A stretch of 41,522 nucleotides of DNA from Desulfocurvibacter africanus subsp. africanus DSM 2603 (GCF_000422545.1 NZ_AULZ01000030.1:1-41522), one strand, 5' to 3'. Shown: positions 15,870-24,698, counted from the first letter of the stretch. A program made the numbers and translations. The notes: generated by a model not told the origin, from the letters alone.

Positions 15870-16922
15870 CTAAAAAAACTGCCCGAGGAAGCGGACGTCG
15901 TTCTCGAAGAACATGCGCAGGTCCGTGACCCCGTACTTGAGCATGGCCACGCGCTCTATGCCTAGGCCGAAGGCGAAGCCCGTGTACTCTTCCGGGTCGA
16001 TGCCGGCGGAGGCGAAGACGTTGGGATCGACCATGCCGCAGCCCAGGATCTCGATCCAGCCGGTGGTCTTGCACACGCGGCAGGCTTCGCTCGCGCAGGA
16101 GCCCGTGCCCTTGCACATGAAGCAGGAGATATCCACCTCGGCGCTGGGCTCGGTGAAGGGGAAGAAGCTCGGCCGGAAGCGCACGCGCGTATCGGGCCCG
16201 AACACGCGGCGCACGAAGGCCGTCAGCGTGCCGCGCAGGTCGGCCATGGACACCTTGCGGTCCACGAGCAGCCCTTCGATCTGGTGGAACATGGGCGTGT
16301 GCGTCAGGTCCGAGTCGCGGCGGTAGACCTTGCCCGGCGCGATGACTGCCATGGGCGGCTTGCGCGTGAGCATGGAGCGCACCTGCAGGGGCGAGGTGTG
16401 CGTGCGCAACAGGACTTTGTCCCGGATGTACAGGGTGTCCTGCATGTCGCGGGCAGGGTGCTCGTCGGGAAAGTTCAGGGACGAGAAATTGTAGAAGTCC
16501 GTCTCGATCTCCGGGCCCATGACCACGTCGTAGCCCAGGGCCTGCAGGGTCTCGCAGACTTCCTGCATGACCAGCGTGATGGGGTGCAGAGAGCCCAGCC
16601 AGGGCGCGCGGCCCGGCACGCTCGGGTCGAAGGCGGCCAGCTCGGCCTGGGCCTGAGCCTGCTCAAGAGCGGTTTGCCGCTCGGAGAGCAGAGTGGTCAG
16701 GCGCTCCTTGACCGTGTTGGCGGTCTTGCCAGCGAGGGGACGCTCCTGCGGCGAGAGGCCGGCCATGGCCGACATGGCCTGGGCCAGGCGGCCCTTGCGG
16801 CCCAGGTATTCGACGCGTGCCGATTCCAGGTCTTGAAGCGAGGAAACCTGGCCCAGGGCGCTTTCACACGCCTGGACCAGGTTCTCCAGATCTTGGATCA
16901 GCGATTTCGAATCGCCGGACAT
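15870..16922 (-). CDS. pheS: Phenylalanine--tRNA ligase, alpha subunit
   Basis: Catalytic subunit of phenylalanyl-tRNA synthetase, 350 residues. An N-terminal coiled coil (about 1-90) binds tRNA-Phe. The class II catalytic core follows, with motif 1 around [18 protein letters not shown], motif 2 around [21 protein letters not shown], and motif 3 [15 protein letters not shown]. The start is one base after the rplT stop, so translation is coupled to the ribosomal protein genes. The protein seems intact. The usual tight coupling to pheT is broken by a 301-bp gap. Confidence 0.97.
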   Translation of the reverse strand: MSGDSKSLIQDLENLVQACESALGQVSSLQDLESARVEYLGRKGRLAQAMSAMAGLSPQERPLAGKTANTVKERLTTLLSERQTALEQAQAQAELAAFDPSVPGRAPWLGSLHPITLVMQEVCETLQALGYDVVMGPEIETDFYNFSSLNFPDEHPARDMQDTLYIRDKVLLRTHTSPLQVRSMLTRKPPMAVIAPGKVYRRDSDLTHTPMFHQIEGLLVDRKVSMADLRGTLTAFVRRVFGPDTRVRFRPSFFPFTEPSAEVDISCFMCKGTGSCASEACRVCKTTGWIEILGCGMVDPNVFASAGIDPEEYTGFAFGLGIERVAMLKYGVTDLRMFFENDVRFLGQFF

Positions 16923-16923
16923 T

Positions 16924-17277
16924 CTACGCGACCTTTGATTTGGCCAGTTCGACGAGCTTGGCGAAGCTGTCCTTCTCGCGCACGGCCATTTCGGCCAGCA
17001 TCTTGCGGTTGATGCTGATTCCGGCCTGGGTCAGGCCGTTGATGAAGCGGCTGTAGGACAGGCCGTACTGGCGGGCTCCGGCGCCAATGCGCTGGATCCA
17101 CAGCCTGCGGAACTCGCGCTTCTTCTGCTTGCGGTCGCGGAAAGCATAGGCCAAGGCGCGCTCGACGGACTCGCGCGCTACGCGATAAAGGCGATGGCGC
17201 GCGCCGCGGTGGCCTTTGGCAAGCTTCAAATATTTTTTGTGACGGCGATGTGAGGCGAGGCCTCTCTTGACACGCAT
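16924..17277 (-). CDS. rplT: 50S ribosomal protein L20 (bL20)
   Basis: 117 residues, standard length, strongly basic, beginning [22 protein letters not shown] with the typical extended helical N-terminal arm and a globular C-terminal half ([23 protein letters not shown]). L20 binds 23S rRNA early in 50S assembly, and in several bacteria it also represses its own operon by binding the mRNA leader. GAGGAGG is placed before the ATG. It lies between rpmI (131-bp gap) and pheS (1-bp gap). Confidence 0.98.
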   Translation of the reverse strand: MRVKRGLASHRRHKKYLKLAKGHRGARHRLYRVARESVERALAYAFRDRKQKKREFRRLWIQRIGAGARQYGLSYSRFINGLTQAGISINRKMLAEMAVREKDSFAKLVELAKSKVA

Positions 17278-17408
17278 TTTCGTTCCTCCTCAGGTTGGCC
17301 GTGAGCCTGAGCGTTTCTCATACCTTACGCATGGACGCCCGGCCTTGGGCAGCGTGCTTCGTGATCTCGAAGATCGACTAAGCGGTTTGGGTGTGTCCTG
17401 CTGGCGGC

Positions 17409-17606
17409 TTACAGGTAAGGCAGGAGCATGCGCACCTGACCCTCGTTGGCCTTGTCCACCAGGGCGGAGCCGCGCAGCTGACGCTTACGCTTGGGGCTCT
17501 TCTTGGTCAGAATGTGCCGCTTGTTCTGCTGGCGGCGCTTGATCTTGCCGGAGCCGGTCTTGGAAAAACGCTTGGCCGCGCTCCGGTTGGTCTTCATCTT
17601 GGGCAT
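17409..17606 (-). CDS. rpmI: 50S ribosomal protein L35 (bL35)
   Basis: 65 residues, standard length, very basic, beginning [20 protein letters not shown] and including the family segment [20 protein letters not shown]. The ribosome binding site GAGGAGG lies six bases upstream of the ATG. It is in the canonical order infC-rpmI-rplT. The 87-bp gap to infC holds an imperfect hairpin (around 17646-17665) that could take part in L20-type autoregulation, although this is only a suggestion. Confidence 0.98.
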   Translation of the reverse strand: MPKMKTNRSAAKRFSKTGSGKIKRRQQNKRHILTKKSPKRKRQLRGSALVDKANEGQVRMLLPYL

Positions 17607-17693
17607 GACGTCCTCCTCGAGAGTATCTGAAATGCATGCTCCGAGCGCGTGGGATATTCCCGCGCCCAGTGCTTGGCGTCCGAACGAATCTCT

Positions 17694-18221
17694 TTATGCT
17701 TTCTTGACCAGGGGCACAAGCATCATGTTCATGGTGCGGCCCTCGAACTGAGGTTCCTGCTCCACCTTGGCGATGTCTTTGAGATCCTCGGCGACACGCT
17801 TGAGGATGACCAGGCCCCGGTCCTTGTGCACGATCTCTCGTCCGCGGAAGAAGATGACCGCCTTGCAACGGTCGCCGTCTTCGATGAAGCGCCGTATGTG
17901 CTTCACCTTTGTCTGGTAATCATGCTCGTCGGTCTTGGGCCGGAACTTGATCTCTTTGATCTGGACCTGGCTGGACTTTTTCCGAGCGCCTTGCGTCTTC
18001 TTCTGCTGCTCGTACTTGTACTTGCCATAATCCATGATCCGGCAAACTGGCGGCTCGGAGTTGGGAGCAACCTCCACCAGATCAAGTCCCTGTTCTTGGG
18101 CCGTACGCAGGGCGTCCAGCGTGGCCATGACCCCGAGTTGACTGCCGTCGTCAGCAATGACTCGAACGTCGCGCGCGCGAATCTGTCTATTGACCCGAGT
18201 CTGTTGCTGCTGCTGCTGCAT
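17694..18221 (-). CDS. infC: Translation initiation factor IF-3
   Basis: IF-3 binds the 30S subunit and checks start codon and initiator tRNA pairing. From the ATG at 18221 it has 175 residues, with an N-terminal domain ([23 protein letters not shown]), a linker, and a C-terminal domain ([29 protein letters not shown]). The ATG has no ribosome binding site. An in-frame ATA four codons upstream (18233-18231) sits eight bases from a good GGAGG and is probably the true start, giving 179 residues. IF-3 genes often use rare start codons for autoregulation. The 5' end overlaps the thrS 3' end by 35 bases (47 with ATA). Confidence 0.96.
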   Translation of the reverse strand: MQQQQQQTRVNRQIRARDVRVIADDGSQLGVMATLDALRTAQEQGLDLVEVAPNSEPPVCRIMDYGKYKYEQQKKTQGARKKSSQVQIKEIKFRPKTDEHDYQTKVKHIRRFIEDGDRCKAVIFFRGREIVHKDRGLVILKRVAEDLKDIAKVEQEPQFEGRTMNMMLVPLVKKA

Positions 18222-20154
18222 AGGTGAAGCTATAGCGCATTCCTCCGCGTTTGAAAGGTTCCATTCCCTCGTCGTGTATCATCGCGGCGACCTCGGCGGG
18301 AGTCTTGACCCCCAGGTTCTCACCGGAGCGGGTCCGCACGTTGACCACTCCAGCCTCGACTTCCTTGTCGCCGACCACGAGCATGTAAGGTATCTTTTCC
18401 AACTGGGCTTCGCGGACCTTGTAGCCCAGCTTCTCATTGCGTAAGTCCGCCTCGGCCCGGATGCCTTGCTCGCGCAGTGCGTCCAATACCTTGGAGGTAT
18501 ACTCGGCCTGCGCGTCCGTAACGTTCAGTATCCTGACTTGCTCCGGAGCCAGCCAGACCGGGAATGCCCCCGCGAAGTGCTCGGTGAGCACGCCGATGAA
18601 CCGTTCCAGGGATCCCAGGATAACTCGGTGCACCATCACTGGGCGATGGCGCTCGCCGTCCTGGCCGACGTAGGCGAGGTCGAAGCGCTCGGGCAGGGTG
18701 AAATCACACTGAATTGTCGCGCACTGCCAGCGTCGATCTAAAGCATCTTTTATAACGATGTCAATCTTTGGGCCGTAGAATGCGCCATCGCCTTCGTTGA
18801 TGCCATATTTGAGACCCGCTTTGTCCAGGGCTTTCATCAGCGCATTGGTCGCGCGCTCCCAGTCTGCGTCCGAGCCGATGGACTTTTCGGGTCTGGTGCT
18901 GATCTCGGCCTCGAAGTTGAAGCCGAAGATGCCCATGACGTCGCGTACGAAATGCACCACGCCGATGATCTCATCTTCCAACTGATCAGGCCGGCAGATG
19001 ATGTGCGCGTCGTCCTGCGTGAACTGGCGCACGCGCAACAGTCCGTGCAGCACGCCGGACTTCTCGTGGCGATGCACCACGCCCAGTTCGAACAGGCGCA
19101 GGGGCAGGTCACGGTAGCTGCGGACCTTGGACTTGTAGATGAGCATGTGCGACAGGCAGTTCATGGGCTTGACGCCGTAGGCCTGCTCGTCGATCTCCGT
19201 GAAGTACATGTTCTGGCGGTAGTGCTCGTAGTGTCCCGAGCGCTCCCACAACTCGCGCTTGAGCAACTGCGGTCCCTGCACGATGTGGTAGCCGCGGCGC
19301 AGGTGCTCCTTGCGCTCGAAATCCTCTATGATGGTGCGGATGAGCGCGCCCTTGGGGTGCCAGATGACCATGCCTGCGCCGGCCTCGTCGCAGAAGCTGA
19401 ACAGGTCCAGCTGCGTGCCGAGCTTGCGGTGGTCGCGCTTCTTGGCTTCCTCGATGCGCTCCAGGTGCTTCTTGAGGTCCTTGGGGCTGGCGAAGGCCGT
19501 GCCGTAGATGCGCTGGAGCTGCTGGCGCTTCTCGTCGCCGCGCCAGTACGCGCCGGCCACGCTCATGAGCTTGAAGGCCTTGATGCGCCCGCTGGAGGGC
19601 ACGTGAGGGCCGCGGCACAGGTCCACGAACGTGCCGTTGGTGTAGAGGGACACGGTTTCCGCGCCCAGGTCCTCGATGATCTCAATCTTGTAGGGTTCGC
19701 CCATGGACTCGAACAGGTCCTTGGCCTCGTCGGCGGGCAGCACGCGGCACTCGAAGGGCTCGTCCTTGCCGGCCAGGCGCAGCATCTCCTGCTCGATCTT
19801 CTCCAGGTCCTCGGGCGTGAAGGTGCGCTCGAACTCGAAGTCGTAGTAGAAGCCGCTCGCGATGGCCGGACCGATGGTCACCTTGGCCGTGGGGAACAGC
19901 TTCTTGACCGCCTCGGCCATGAGGTGCGCGGCCGAGTGGCGGATGATGTCCAGGCCTTCCGGCGAGTCCTCGAAGACCGGCTCCAGGGCTGCGCAGTCAG
20001 TGGGCACGGTTCGGGAAAGGTCCAGAGTCTGGCCGTTGCACTTGGCCGCCAGAACTTCCTTGAGCTTCTTTTTGCTCACAACCTGGGAAAGCGCCTCTCC
20101 GACGCTCACCCCGGACTGAACCTCGATCTGCTGACCAGCTATCTCGATCTGCAC
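18187..20154 (-). CDS. thrS: Threonine--tRNA ligase
   Basis: Charges tRNA-Thr, with editing of Ser. 655 residues from the GTG at 20154, chosen because AAGGGGG is eight bases upstream and the protein then begins [17 protein letters not shown], the usual TGS-domain start. Domains are TGS (1-60), the N2 editing domain (with [16 protein letters not shown]), the class II catalytic core with zinc ligands Cys in MNCLSHM and His residues in DDAHIIC and [13 protein letters not shown], and the C-terminal anticodon-binding domain. The C-terminus runs into infC. A terminator-like hairpin and tRNA-Val lie immediately upstream, leaving almost no room for a normal promoter. Confidence 0.97.
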   Translation of the reverse strand: MQIEIAGQQIEVQSGVSVGEALSQVVSKKKLKEVLAAKCNGQTLDLSRTVPTDCAALEPVFEDSPEGLDIIRHSAAHLMAEAVKKLFPTAKVTIGPAIASGFYYDFEFERTFTPEDLEKIEQEMLRLAGKDEPFECRVLPADEAKDLFESMGEPYKIEIIEDLGAETVSLYTNGTFVDLCRGPHVPSSGRIKAFKLMSVAGAYWRGDEKRQQLQRIYGTAFASPKDLKKHLERIEEAKKRDHRKLGTQLDLFSFCDEAGAGMVIWHPKGALIRTIIEDFERKEHLRRGYHIVQGPQLLKRELWERSGHYEHYRQNMYFTEIDEQAYGVKPMNCLSHMLIYKSKVRSYRDLPLRLFELGVVHRHEKSGVLHGLLRVRQFTQDDAHIICRPDQLEDEIIGVVHFVRDVMGIFGFNFEAEISTRPEKSIGSDADWERATNALMKALDKAGLKYGINEGDGAFYGPKIDIVIKDALDRRWQCATIQCDFTLPERFDLAYVGQDGERHRPVMVHRVILGSLERFIGVLTEHFAGAFPVWLAPEQVRILNVTDAQAEYTSKVLDALREQGIRAEADLRNEKLGYKVREAQLEKIPYMLVVGDKEVEAGVVNVRTRSGENLGVKTPAEVAAMIHDEGMEPFKRGGMRYSFTYAAAAATDSGQ

Positions 20155-20177
20155 AGCAAACGCCCCCTTACGGCAAA

Positions 20178-20209
20178 TAAAAAACAAGGGAGGCCCTCAA
20201 GCCTCCCTT
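20178..20209 (-). terminator. Intrinsic-terminator-like hairpin between tRNA-Val and thrS
   Basis: On the minus strand the stem AAGGGAGGC/GCCTCCCTT (9 bp, 6-nt loop) is followed by G and TTTTTT. It lies 12 bases after the tRNA 3' end and 23 bases before the thrS start codon. By sequence it is a good intrinsic terminator for the tRNA transcript, but it is also the entire leader of thrS. Confidence 0.8.
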
Positions 20210-20215
20210 CACTGA

Positions 20216-20244
20216 AAAATATGGTAGGCACGAGGAGATTTGAA
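20216..20244 (-). promoter_or_regulatory. Possible thrS promoter overlapping the tRNA-Val 3' end
   Basis: On the minus strand TTCAAA (20244-20239, in the tRNA T-arm) and TATTTT (20221-20216) are separated by exactly 17 bases; each matches the sigma-70 consensus at four of six positions. The transcript would start near 20209, the first base of the hairpin. Because TTCAAA is part of the conserved tRNA T-loop, the match may be accidental. Confidence 0.35.
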
Positions 20245-20296
20245 CTCCTGACCCCTTGCGTGTCAAGCAAGTGCTCTCCCCCTGAGCTACGCGCCT
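20222..20296 (-). tRNA. tRNA-Val (anticodon GAC)
   Basis: A 75-nt gene that folds into a full cloverleaf. The acceptor stem is AGGCGCG/CGTGCCT with one G-T pair, followed by discriminator A and an encoded CCA. The D-arm holds GCTCAGGGGGAGAGC. The anticodon stem is CTTGC/GCAAG with loop TTGACAC, so the anticodon is GAC, reading GUC and GUU valine codons. The T-arm is AGGAG TTCAAAT CTCCT. The gene is 67 bases upstream of the thrS start and in the same direction. Confidence 0.96.
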
Positions 20297-20321
20297 TCAT
20301 CAGCTCAATGCAGACGCGTTG

Positions 20322-20348
20322 TTTATATCCCAGCCGTTGGCCTGTCAA
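20322..20348 (-). promoter_or_regulatory. Promoter of tRNA-Val
   Basis: On the minus strand a perfect -35 TTGACA (20348-20343) and a -10 TATAAA (20327-20322) are separated by 15 bases, slightly short. Transcription would begin about 20 bases before the tRNA 5' end, which is a normal leader for RNase P processing. Confidence 0.65.
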
Positions 20349-20858
20349 GGGCAAACCCAATTTTCAGTAAATATCACGACCAGCCCGAATGTCCATATGG
20401 AAAGGGATGACGGAGGTATGGGCGAAGGGCGGCGTTTCTGATATACTTTGTAAAAATAGAAGGGGTCGCCATGGGGATGGCGGGACGTGGCAATAGCGAA
20501 CGCGGAAAAGCCGGTTCAATTCATGCCTATTTGTCGCGGTAGTGGCCTGAAGGGTGCGGAGCGCACAGCGCCGAGTTCATTGGTGGCTGCTTCGCGCATG
20601 CTTGGGCATCGCATCCTGGCTAAGATGGAAAGATGTCTGCGTCATTCGCAGGTTGCTTTGCAGGTTGTTTGAGATATTTGTGTCTCTTTGCGCATTGAGC
20701 CAGTTTTTGTGCCTGTGCTAGCCTAAATAGTAAAGGGTGTGATGCGCCCTGTGAGGATAGGCGTTTTTGAGCGCTTTATCCTTTTTTGTAATTAAGCTAT
20801 GTAAATGCTTGGATTTTTTGTATGGGCTTGCTGCTTGGGATATGTGGAGGTGGGGGGC
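20349..20858. other. Intergenic region upstream of the AT-rich lipoprotein gene
   Basis: About 510 bases without a credible gene. Near 20753-20788 on the plus strand, AGGATA and TATCCT flank a G/T-rich loop and are followed by TTTTTT. This looks like a weak intrinsic terminator, perhaps of a short leader or small RNA. Composition becomes AT-rich from about 20640 onward, matching the gene that follows. Confidence 0.4.
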
Positions 20859-21692
20859 ATGAGGTTGTTTGTTGCGGTGGCGCTTGGCTTGCTTCTGTTT
20901 TGTGGCTCTGGATGCAGCTATGAAAAAATACTCAATGAATTTGTATCAAATGAAGAATTAGCATTCTCCGAACATTATTTTGAGATGTTTAGGGAAAAGA
21001 ACTTCGAAGAAATAGTAAAGCCCCTAAATCCAAATCTATTAGTTGAGGATCTCCATTCGCAGCTTGCACAAATGGCCCAGTTCTTTCCTACGGATGAACC
21101 GATGAAAGTCGAGGTGGTCGATTGGGCTATAACATATAAAGATGGTAATAAGCAGGTTGGCATTACGTTACAGTATGAGTTTAAAACGTCATGGTTATTG
21201 GCTAATATAAATTTCGAGAGAGCTAAAGATGACAGTTTTATTGTAAATGGTGTCCATGTTAGGCCTGCCCAGGGTTCTCTTGCAGAAATTTACAAAACTA
21301 AAGTGTATCAAAATAATTCAATATACTATGCACTCCTACCTATTTATGTTGCCATCCCAGTTTTTATTATAGTTACGGTTATCTGCTGCCTTCGTGCGCC
21401 AATCAAAAAAAGGAAATGGCTTTGGGCTATCTTTGTCCTATTGGGCTTTGGGCAAGTATCGATAAATCTGCATTCTGGTTTGGTGAATATAAATCCCTTA
21501 AGCGTCTATCTCTTTGGTGTAGGGTTCATGTCCCCCACAAAATATGGTCCTTGGATTCTAATTATGACTATACCGCTGGGCGCAATCATGTTCTGGGTTA
21601 GGAGAGCAGCATTGATTAAAAGGAATGATCCCAGAGTTGGTAAGTTGCCTGAAGAAGCAGATTCTCAGGACAGGACAGGTCTCACGGAATAG
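20859..21692 (+). CDS. AT-rich membrane lipoprotein of unknown function
   Basis: 277 residues from the ATG at 20859, which has GGAGG eight bases upstream. The N-terminus MRLFVAVALGLLLFCGSGC looks like a lipoprotein signal peptide with the lipidated Cys at residue 19, although the -3 position (Gly) is unusual. A soluble domain of about 140 residues follows (SEHYFEMFREKNFEEIVKPLNPNLL, then a beta-rich part). Three hydrophobic segments close the protein (IYYALLPIYVAIPVFIIVTVI, LWAIFVLLGFGQVSI, PWILIMTIPLGAIMFWV), ending in a charged tail. Codon use is far more AT-rich than in every neighbour, which points to recent horizontal transfer. I do not recognise the family. Confidence 0.75.
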   Translation: MRLFVAVALGLLLFCGSGCSYEKILNEFVSNEELAFSEHYFEMFREKNFEEIVKPLNPNLLVEDLHSQLAQMAQFFPTDEPMKVEVVDWAITYKDGNKQVGITLQYEFKTSWLLANINFERAKDDSFIVNGVHVRPAQGSLAEIYKTKVYQNNSIYYALLPIYVAIPVFIIVTVICCLRAPIKKRKWLWAIFVLLGFGQVSINLHSGLVNINPLSVYLFGVGFMSPTKYGPWILIMTIPLGAIMFWVRRAALIKRNDPRVGKLPEEADSQDRTGLTE

Positions 21693-22002
21693 CTCATTGT
21701 CAAAACGTAGCCTATTGAAATGCGTGAGATTGGATGAGCTCTAGGGCCGTTCACCAATGTCGCCTTGCTCTCAGATCGCATGAGCGTTGCGACAAGTCTC
21801 TCCTCTATCCCCCGGCAGGCTAACCTAAACGCGGACAGTGACAACTTGCCTGTGAACCAACTCCGACATTGTCTTTGGGCCTTTAACTGTTATTAGTAAT
21901 TAATGATGAGCGACTTGCGCCAATCGGCTGATCCTCATCATCTTAAATTGTGGCTAGAGGAGCCATTCTTCCATAAATCCTGAGCTGGGCAAAGGAGATG
22001 CG
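21693..22002. other. Intergenic region, 310 bp, no gene seen
   Basis: Non-coding transition from the AT-rich gene to normal composition. One short stretch, GCTCTAGGGCCGTTCACC at about 21738-21755, resembles the boundary between a family A repeat end and the IS5-family terminal repeat (GGGCCTGTTCAC) with one base missing. It may be a relic or chance. Confidence 0.4.
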
Positions 22003-22515
22003 GTGGCGACGCTGATAATTAATGATGCCATTGGCCAGATTCTGGCCGTGCTCCGGGAGGCTTTCGAAGGGGTCGAGCATTGGAGCTACTTCCTCGACCA
22101 CGGCCCGCAATTCGGCCTGCTGGGTACGCTGCGTGGGCTCGATGCGGCCACGGCCTCCCGCTTGAGCGGCGGTAAGTCGAATATCTATGGAGCCACGGCC
22201 AGCGGTCCTGTGCAAGCCTCCATCGCCTCCCATGCCTTTCATGTGGCTGTCGGCCTTGAGATCGCCGCCGCCTGGGTCAGGAAGAAGGAACAGAACGATC
22301 AGGAGTGGGATAAGAGTTGGGCTGTCTCAGCCGCGGACGATGCGGAATGGGCTGCGTTGCTGAAACGGTTGGAACAGGCCTACGCCGACATGAAAGTCGC
22401 CATCGAACAGCATGGCGTGGACAGCATCGAATCCTTCGGTGGCGGAATGGGGGCCGTCGTCCATGCGGCGTATCATTTGGGCAGGATACAGGAGAAGTTG
22501 GATGGGATGGGGTAG
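22003..22515 (+). CDS. DinB-like four-helix protein
   Basis: 170 residues starting at GTG with AAGGAG six bases upstream. The arrangement resembles the DinB/YfiT superfamily, four-helix bundles that often bind a divalent metal through three histidines and include thiol-S-transferases and damage-inducible proteins. Histidines in suitable places are SHAFHVAVG (about 76-80) and HAAYHLGRIQEKL near the C-terminus; the latter matches the typical final helix (H-x3-H-x-x-Q/R-I). There is no signal peptide. Substrate and role cannot be read. It stands alone between non-coding regions. Confidence 0.65.
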   Translation: MATLIINDAIGQILAVLREAFEGVEHWSYFLDHGPQFGLLGTLRGLDAATASRLSGGKSNIYGATASGPVQASIASHAFHVAVGLEIAAAWVRKKEQNDQEWDKSWAVSAADDAEWAALLKRLEQAYADMKVAIEQHGVDSIESFGGGMGAVVHAAYHLGRIQEKLDGMG

Positions 22516-22640
22516 CGATAAGAGCGAGTGTTAACTGATACGTTTGCGCTCAATAGTAATTGCGAAACAAACCCAATTGACCACTTAGCCCTACAGCCCA
22601 TGGCTTCCCGGCATTTCGCCTTCAGCGGCTTTCCGCCCCT

Positions 22641-23111
22641 TCACTCCGGTAACGGCACATCGAGGATGCGCTTGGGCAACTCCTTTTCGGCCTGCCCCCG
22701 CAGCGCCATGGCTTCCTGCTCGGGCAGGCCCGCGCCCAACCTCTCCAGCCGGGCCGGACCTTCCCTTTGGCAATAAGCCGGGCCGATGACGTAGCTCAAG
22801 GGTCTGGTGCGCCTGGTGCGCTCGGTGGCCGCCAGGTAGCAGCTCACGCGCAGGGCTGCGTAGGCGTCCGCGTAAGCCGGACGGATGCGGCCCTGTTCTT
22901 CGTTGCAGAGGGAGCGGAAATAATAGGACCGGGCCAACTCATGGTCGCTGCCAGGGTGCTCCATGGCTTGCGTGTATTCCTGCACTGCCTCGTCGCAACG
23001 GCCAGCCTGCCTGTGCTCCTCGGCTGCCTCGTAGGAGTTCATGCCTGCGCAAGCCATGGCGCCCATGGCGTAAAGCGCGGCGGTCAGTATGCATGTGGTG
23101 GATTTGCGCAT
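22641..23111 (-). CDS. Small lipoprotein with TPR-like repeats
   Basis: 156 residues. The N-terminus MRKSTTCILTAALYAMGAMAC is a lipoprotein signal with lipobox AMAC at Cys21. The mature part begins with helices resembling one or two tetratricopeptide units (YEAAEEHRQAGRCDEAVQEYTQAM, ARSYYFRSLCNEEQGRIRPAYADAYAAL), suggesting a protein-interaction surface at the periplasmic face. It is cysteine-rich, with six Cys beyond the first few residues of the signal. AGGAG lies upstream of the ATG. It forms a same-strand group with the two glycine-zipper lipoproteins upstream (gaps 189 and 144 bases). Confidence 0.7.
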   Translation of the reverse strand: MRKSTTCILTAALYAMGAMACAGMNSYEAAEEHRQAGRCDEAVQEYTQAMEHPGSDHELARSYYFRSLCNEEQGRIRPAYADAYAALRVSCYLAATERTRRTRPLSYVIGPAYCQREGPARLERLGAGLPEQEAMALRGQAEKELPKRILDVPLPE

Positions 23112-23300
23112 GGTCCGTGTTCTCCTGTCGTCACGCTCCCGGCTGCAGCCGAAGGGCCATGCTATACCACTTAGGCCAGATGGCGGCCTGCCGCAATGAT
23201 GAACAAGGGTCTTATCTCGAAGGGGTCCAACCCGGTGAGCGTCGGGCGATAAACTGCCCGCGTGGATCGTTACGGCTGTCGGCGGGCGCGTTGTCCGCGC

Positions 23301-23714
23301 CTACTTCCAGCCCATGGGCTCGTAGCCCTTCTCGCGCAGGCAGCGGTCCACGTAGTTGCGATAGACCGGGTCCGGCCCCCGGTCGAACATTCCGCTGAAC
23401 AGCCCGCCCACGGCGCCGGCGGCAGCTCCGGCGGCGGCTCCTCGGCCAGGGCTGCCGAAGATGGCCCCGCCCGCCGCGCCGCCAGCGGCGCCGACGCCCG
23501 CGCCGACAGCCGTGCGCTTGGCTGTGTCGCCCGCCTCGCTTTCCTTGCCGGCGTACCGCTCGGCAAGCTGTGAGCATTCATCGATATCGGCTTGGGCCTG
23601 CTGTTGACCAACGGACTGGAGCTTCGTGTTGGGATAGAGCTGCGGCTTTTTGGAACCGCAGGCAGTGATGGCAAGGGCCGCGATCAACAAAATTGCTAGG
23701 GTGCGAAAGGGCAT
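23301..23714 (-). CDS. Glycine-zipper lipoprotein
   Basis: 137 residues from the ATG at 23714, with GGGAG upstream. Lipobox ITAC places the lipidated Cys at residue 19. The middle is a glycine zipper of GxxxG/AxxxG repeats (AVGAGVGAAGGAAGG, then RGAAAGAAAGAVGG) that should form a membrane-associated helical hairpin. The C-terminal YVDRCLREKGYEPMGWK motif recurs in many outer-membrane glycine-zipper lipoproteins. The likely location is the inner face of the outer membrane. A specific function is not known for this family. Confidence 0.78.
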   Translation of the reverse strand: MPFRTLAILLIAALAITACGSKKPQLYPNTKLQSVGQQQAQADIDECSQLAERYAGKESEAGDTAKRTAVGAGVGAAGGAAGGAIFGSPGRGAAAGAAAGAVGGLFSGMFDRGPDPVYRNYVDRCLREKGYEPMGWK

Positions 23715-23858
23715 GACGGCTTCTCCCTTCTGGGGCTGTCCTGGCCGCGCCGGGCGGCATGCCCGAACGGCCAGGAGGTCCACGAAAGTCTGTAGACCGG
23801 CCCAGACTTCCTGGCAACCCGAAACAGGCTTGACTGAGAAGCTCTTGCCTTTGCGGCC

Positions 23859-24332
23859 CTAACCGTCCACCAGCCTCCAGGCTCCATTCTCGTCGCGGCA
23901 GGCCCTGGCCATGACCGGCTCGCCCGAGCCGTCCGCTGGCTGGATGCGCACGTCGCGGCAGGGCTGGTCGCCCTGGGTGTAGGTCTTGGTCGGCGTAGCC
24001 TGGTATGCGTTGCCCGTATTGGGATTGGTCCAGGTGTCTGTCTGGCCTTCGGGGTTGTTTTCCAGTGTGTCGTAAAGATTGCGCTTGTCGTATTCCTCCC
24101 AGCCGCGCCCGGCCAGGTAGCCAAGTCCGGCGCCGATCAGGCCTCCCCACAGCGCGCCCGTTGTGCCGCTGGTGGCCCCGCCGATGACCGCGCCGCCGGC
24201 ACCGCCCAGCACCGCGCCTTGTTGTCCCTTGGAGCCAGGCAGGTCGCTGCAGGCCATGAGGCTGGAAAGGATTAGAAGCAGGCCCGAGGCCACGAAGCGC
24301 CTGAAGCTCCAGCCGGTCGCGAATTTTCGCAT
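23859..24332 (-). CDS. Glycine-zipper surface-antigen-like lipoprotein (17-kDa antigen family)
   Basis: 157 residues from the ATG at 24332, with AGGAG nine bases upstream. The signal peptide ends in lipobox LMAC at Cys28. A glycine zipper (AVLGGAGGAVIGGATSG, then GGLIGAGLGYLAG) is followed by a C-terminal domain with YQATPTKTYTQGDQPCRDV and VMARACRDENGAWRLV, the pattern of the rickettsial 17-kDa surface antigen family. It is probably an outer-membrane lipoprotein. Similar domain order and position suggest it is a functional partner or distant paralogue of the downstream glycine-zipper gene. Confidence 0.8.
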   Translation of the reverse strand: MRKFATGWSFRRFVASGLLLILSSLMACSDLPGSKGQQGAVLGGAGGAVIGGATSGTTGALWGGLIGAGLGYLAGRGWEEYDKRNLYDTLENNPEGQTDTWTNPNTGNAYQATPTKTYTQGDQPCRDVRIQPADGSGEPVMARACRDENGAWRLVDG

Positions 24333-24698
24333 GGTGTGCTCCTGTTGCCAAAAGGTGAGCCGGATCGGGGCCTGTGGCCCCGCCAAGACCTCTTGCATCA
24401 GGATAATATGTCGCGCGCTTTAGAGGCCATGAGAGATAATGCCCTGTAGCCTTAATCAGGAAGCTGAGCCGCTGAGCGGCAAGGCGAGTCGGGCAAGAGC
24501 GAGTCGGAGTTGGAAAGCGGAGCCGCGCGCGTAGGGATGGTCCGGCCACGGCTTGGCTGTTGATTCATACCCGCGAACCGCAAAGAGCGCACAAAACGAA
24601 GCAGCGCAGCCTCGGAGAAGACTATGGCTGAAGGGCCTGAGCGAAGTGGGCTCGGGAGAGCGAGGTCCGCTCGGACGGGAGACATCTCCCTGGGGGCG
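24333..24698. other. Intergenic region, 366 bp, hairpins only
   Basis: No gene with a ribosome binding site and proper codon use is visible. A short perfect hairpin GGGAGA-CA-TCTCCC at 24679-24692 lies just after the stop of the gene at 24699-25046 and may be its 3' end. CCGCT-G-AGCGG near 24470 is another small dyad. Confidence 0.4.

Noticed and set aside
20222-20296. tRNA-Val as the integration site of a genomic island
   Set aside because: The AT-rich gene lies on the 5' side of the tRNA; integrases normally use the 3' end, and no integrase gene or duplicated tRNA 3' end was seen.
18952-20370. 472-codon open frame on the plus strand opposite thrS and tRNA-Val
   Set aside because: It reads antisense through a clear synthetase gene and a tRNA, and has the typical composition of a high-GC shadow.
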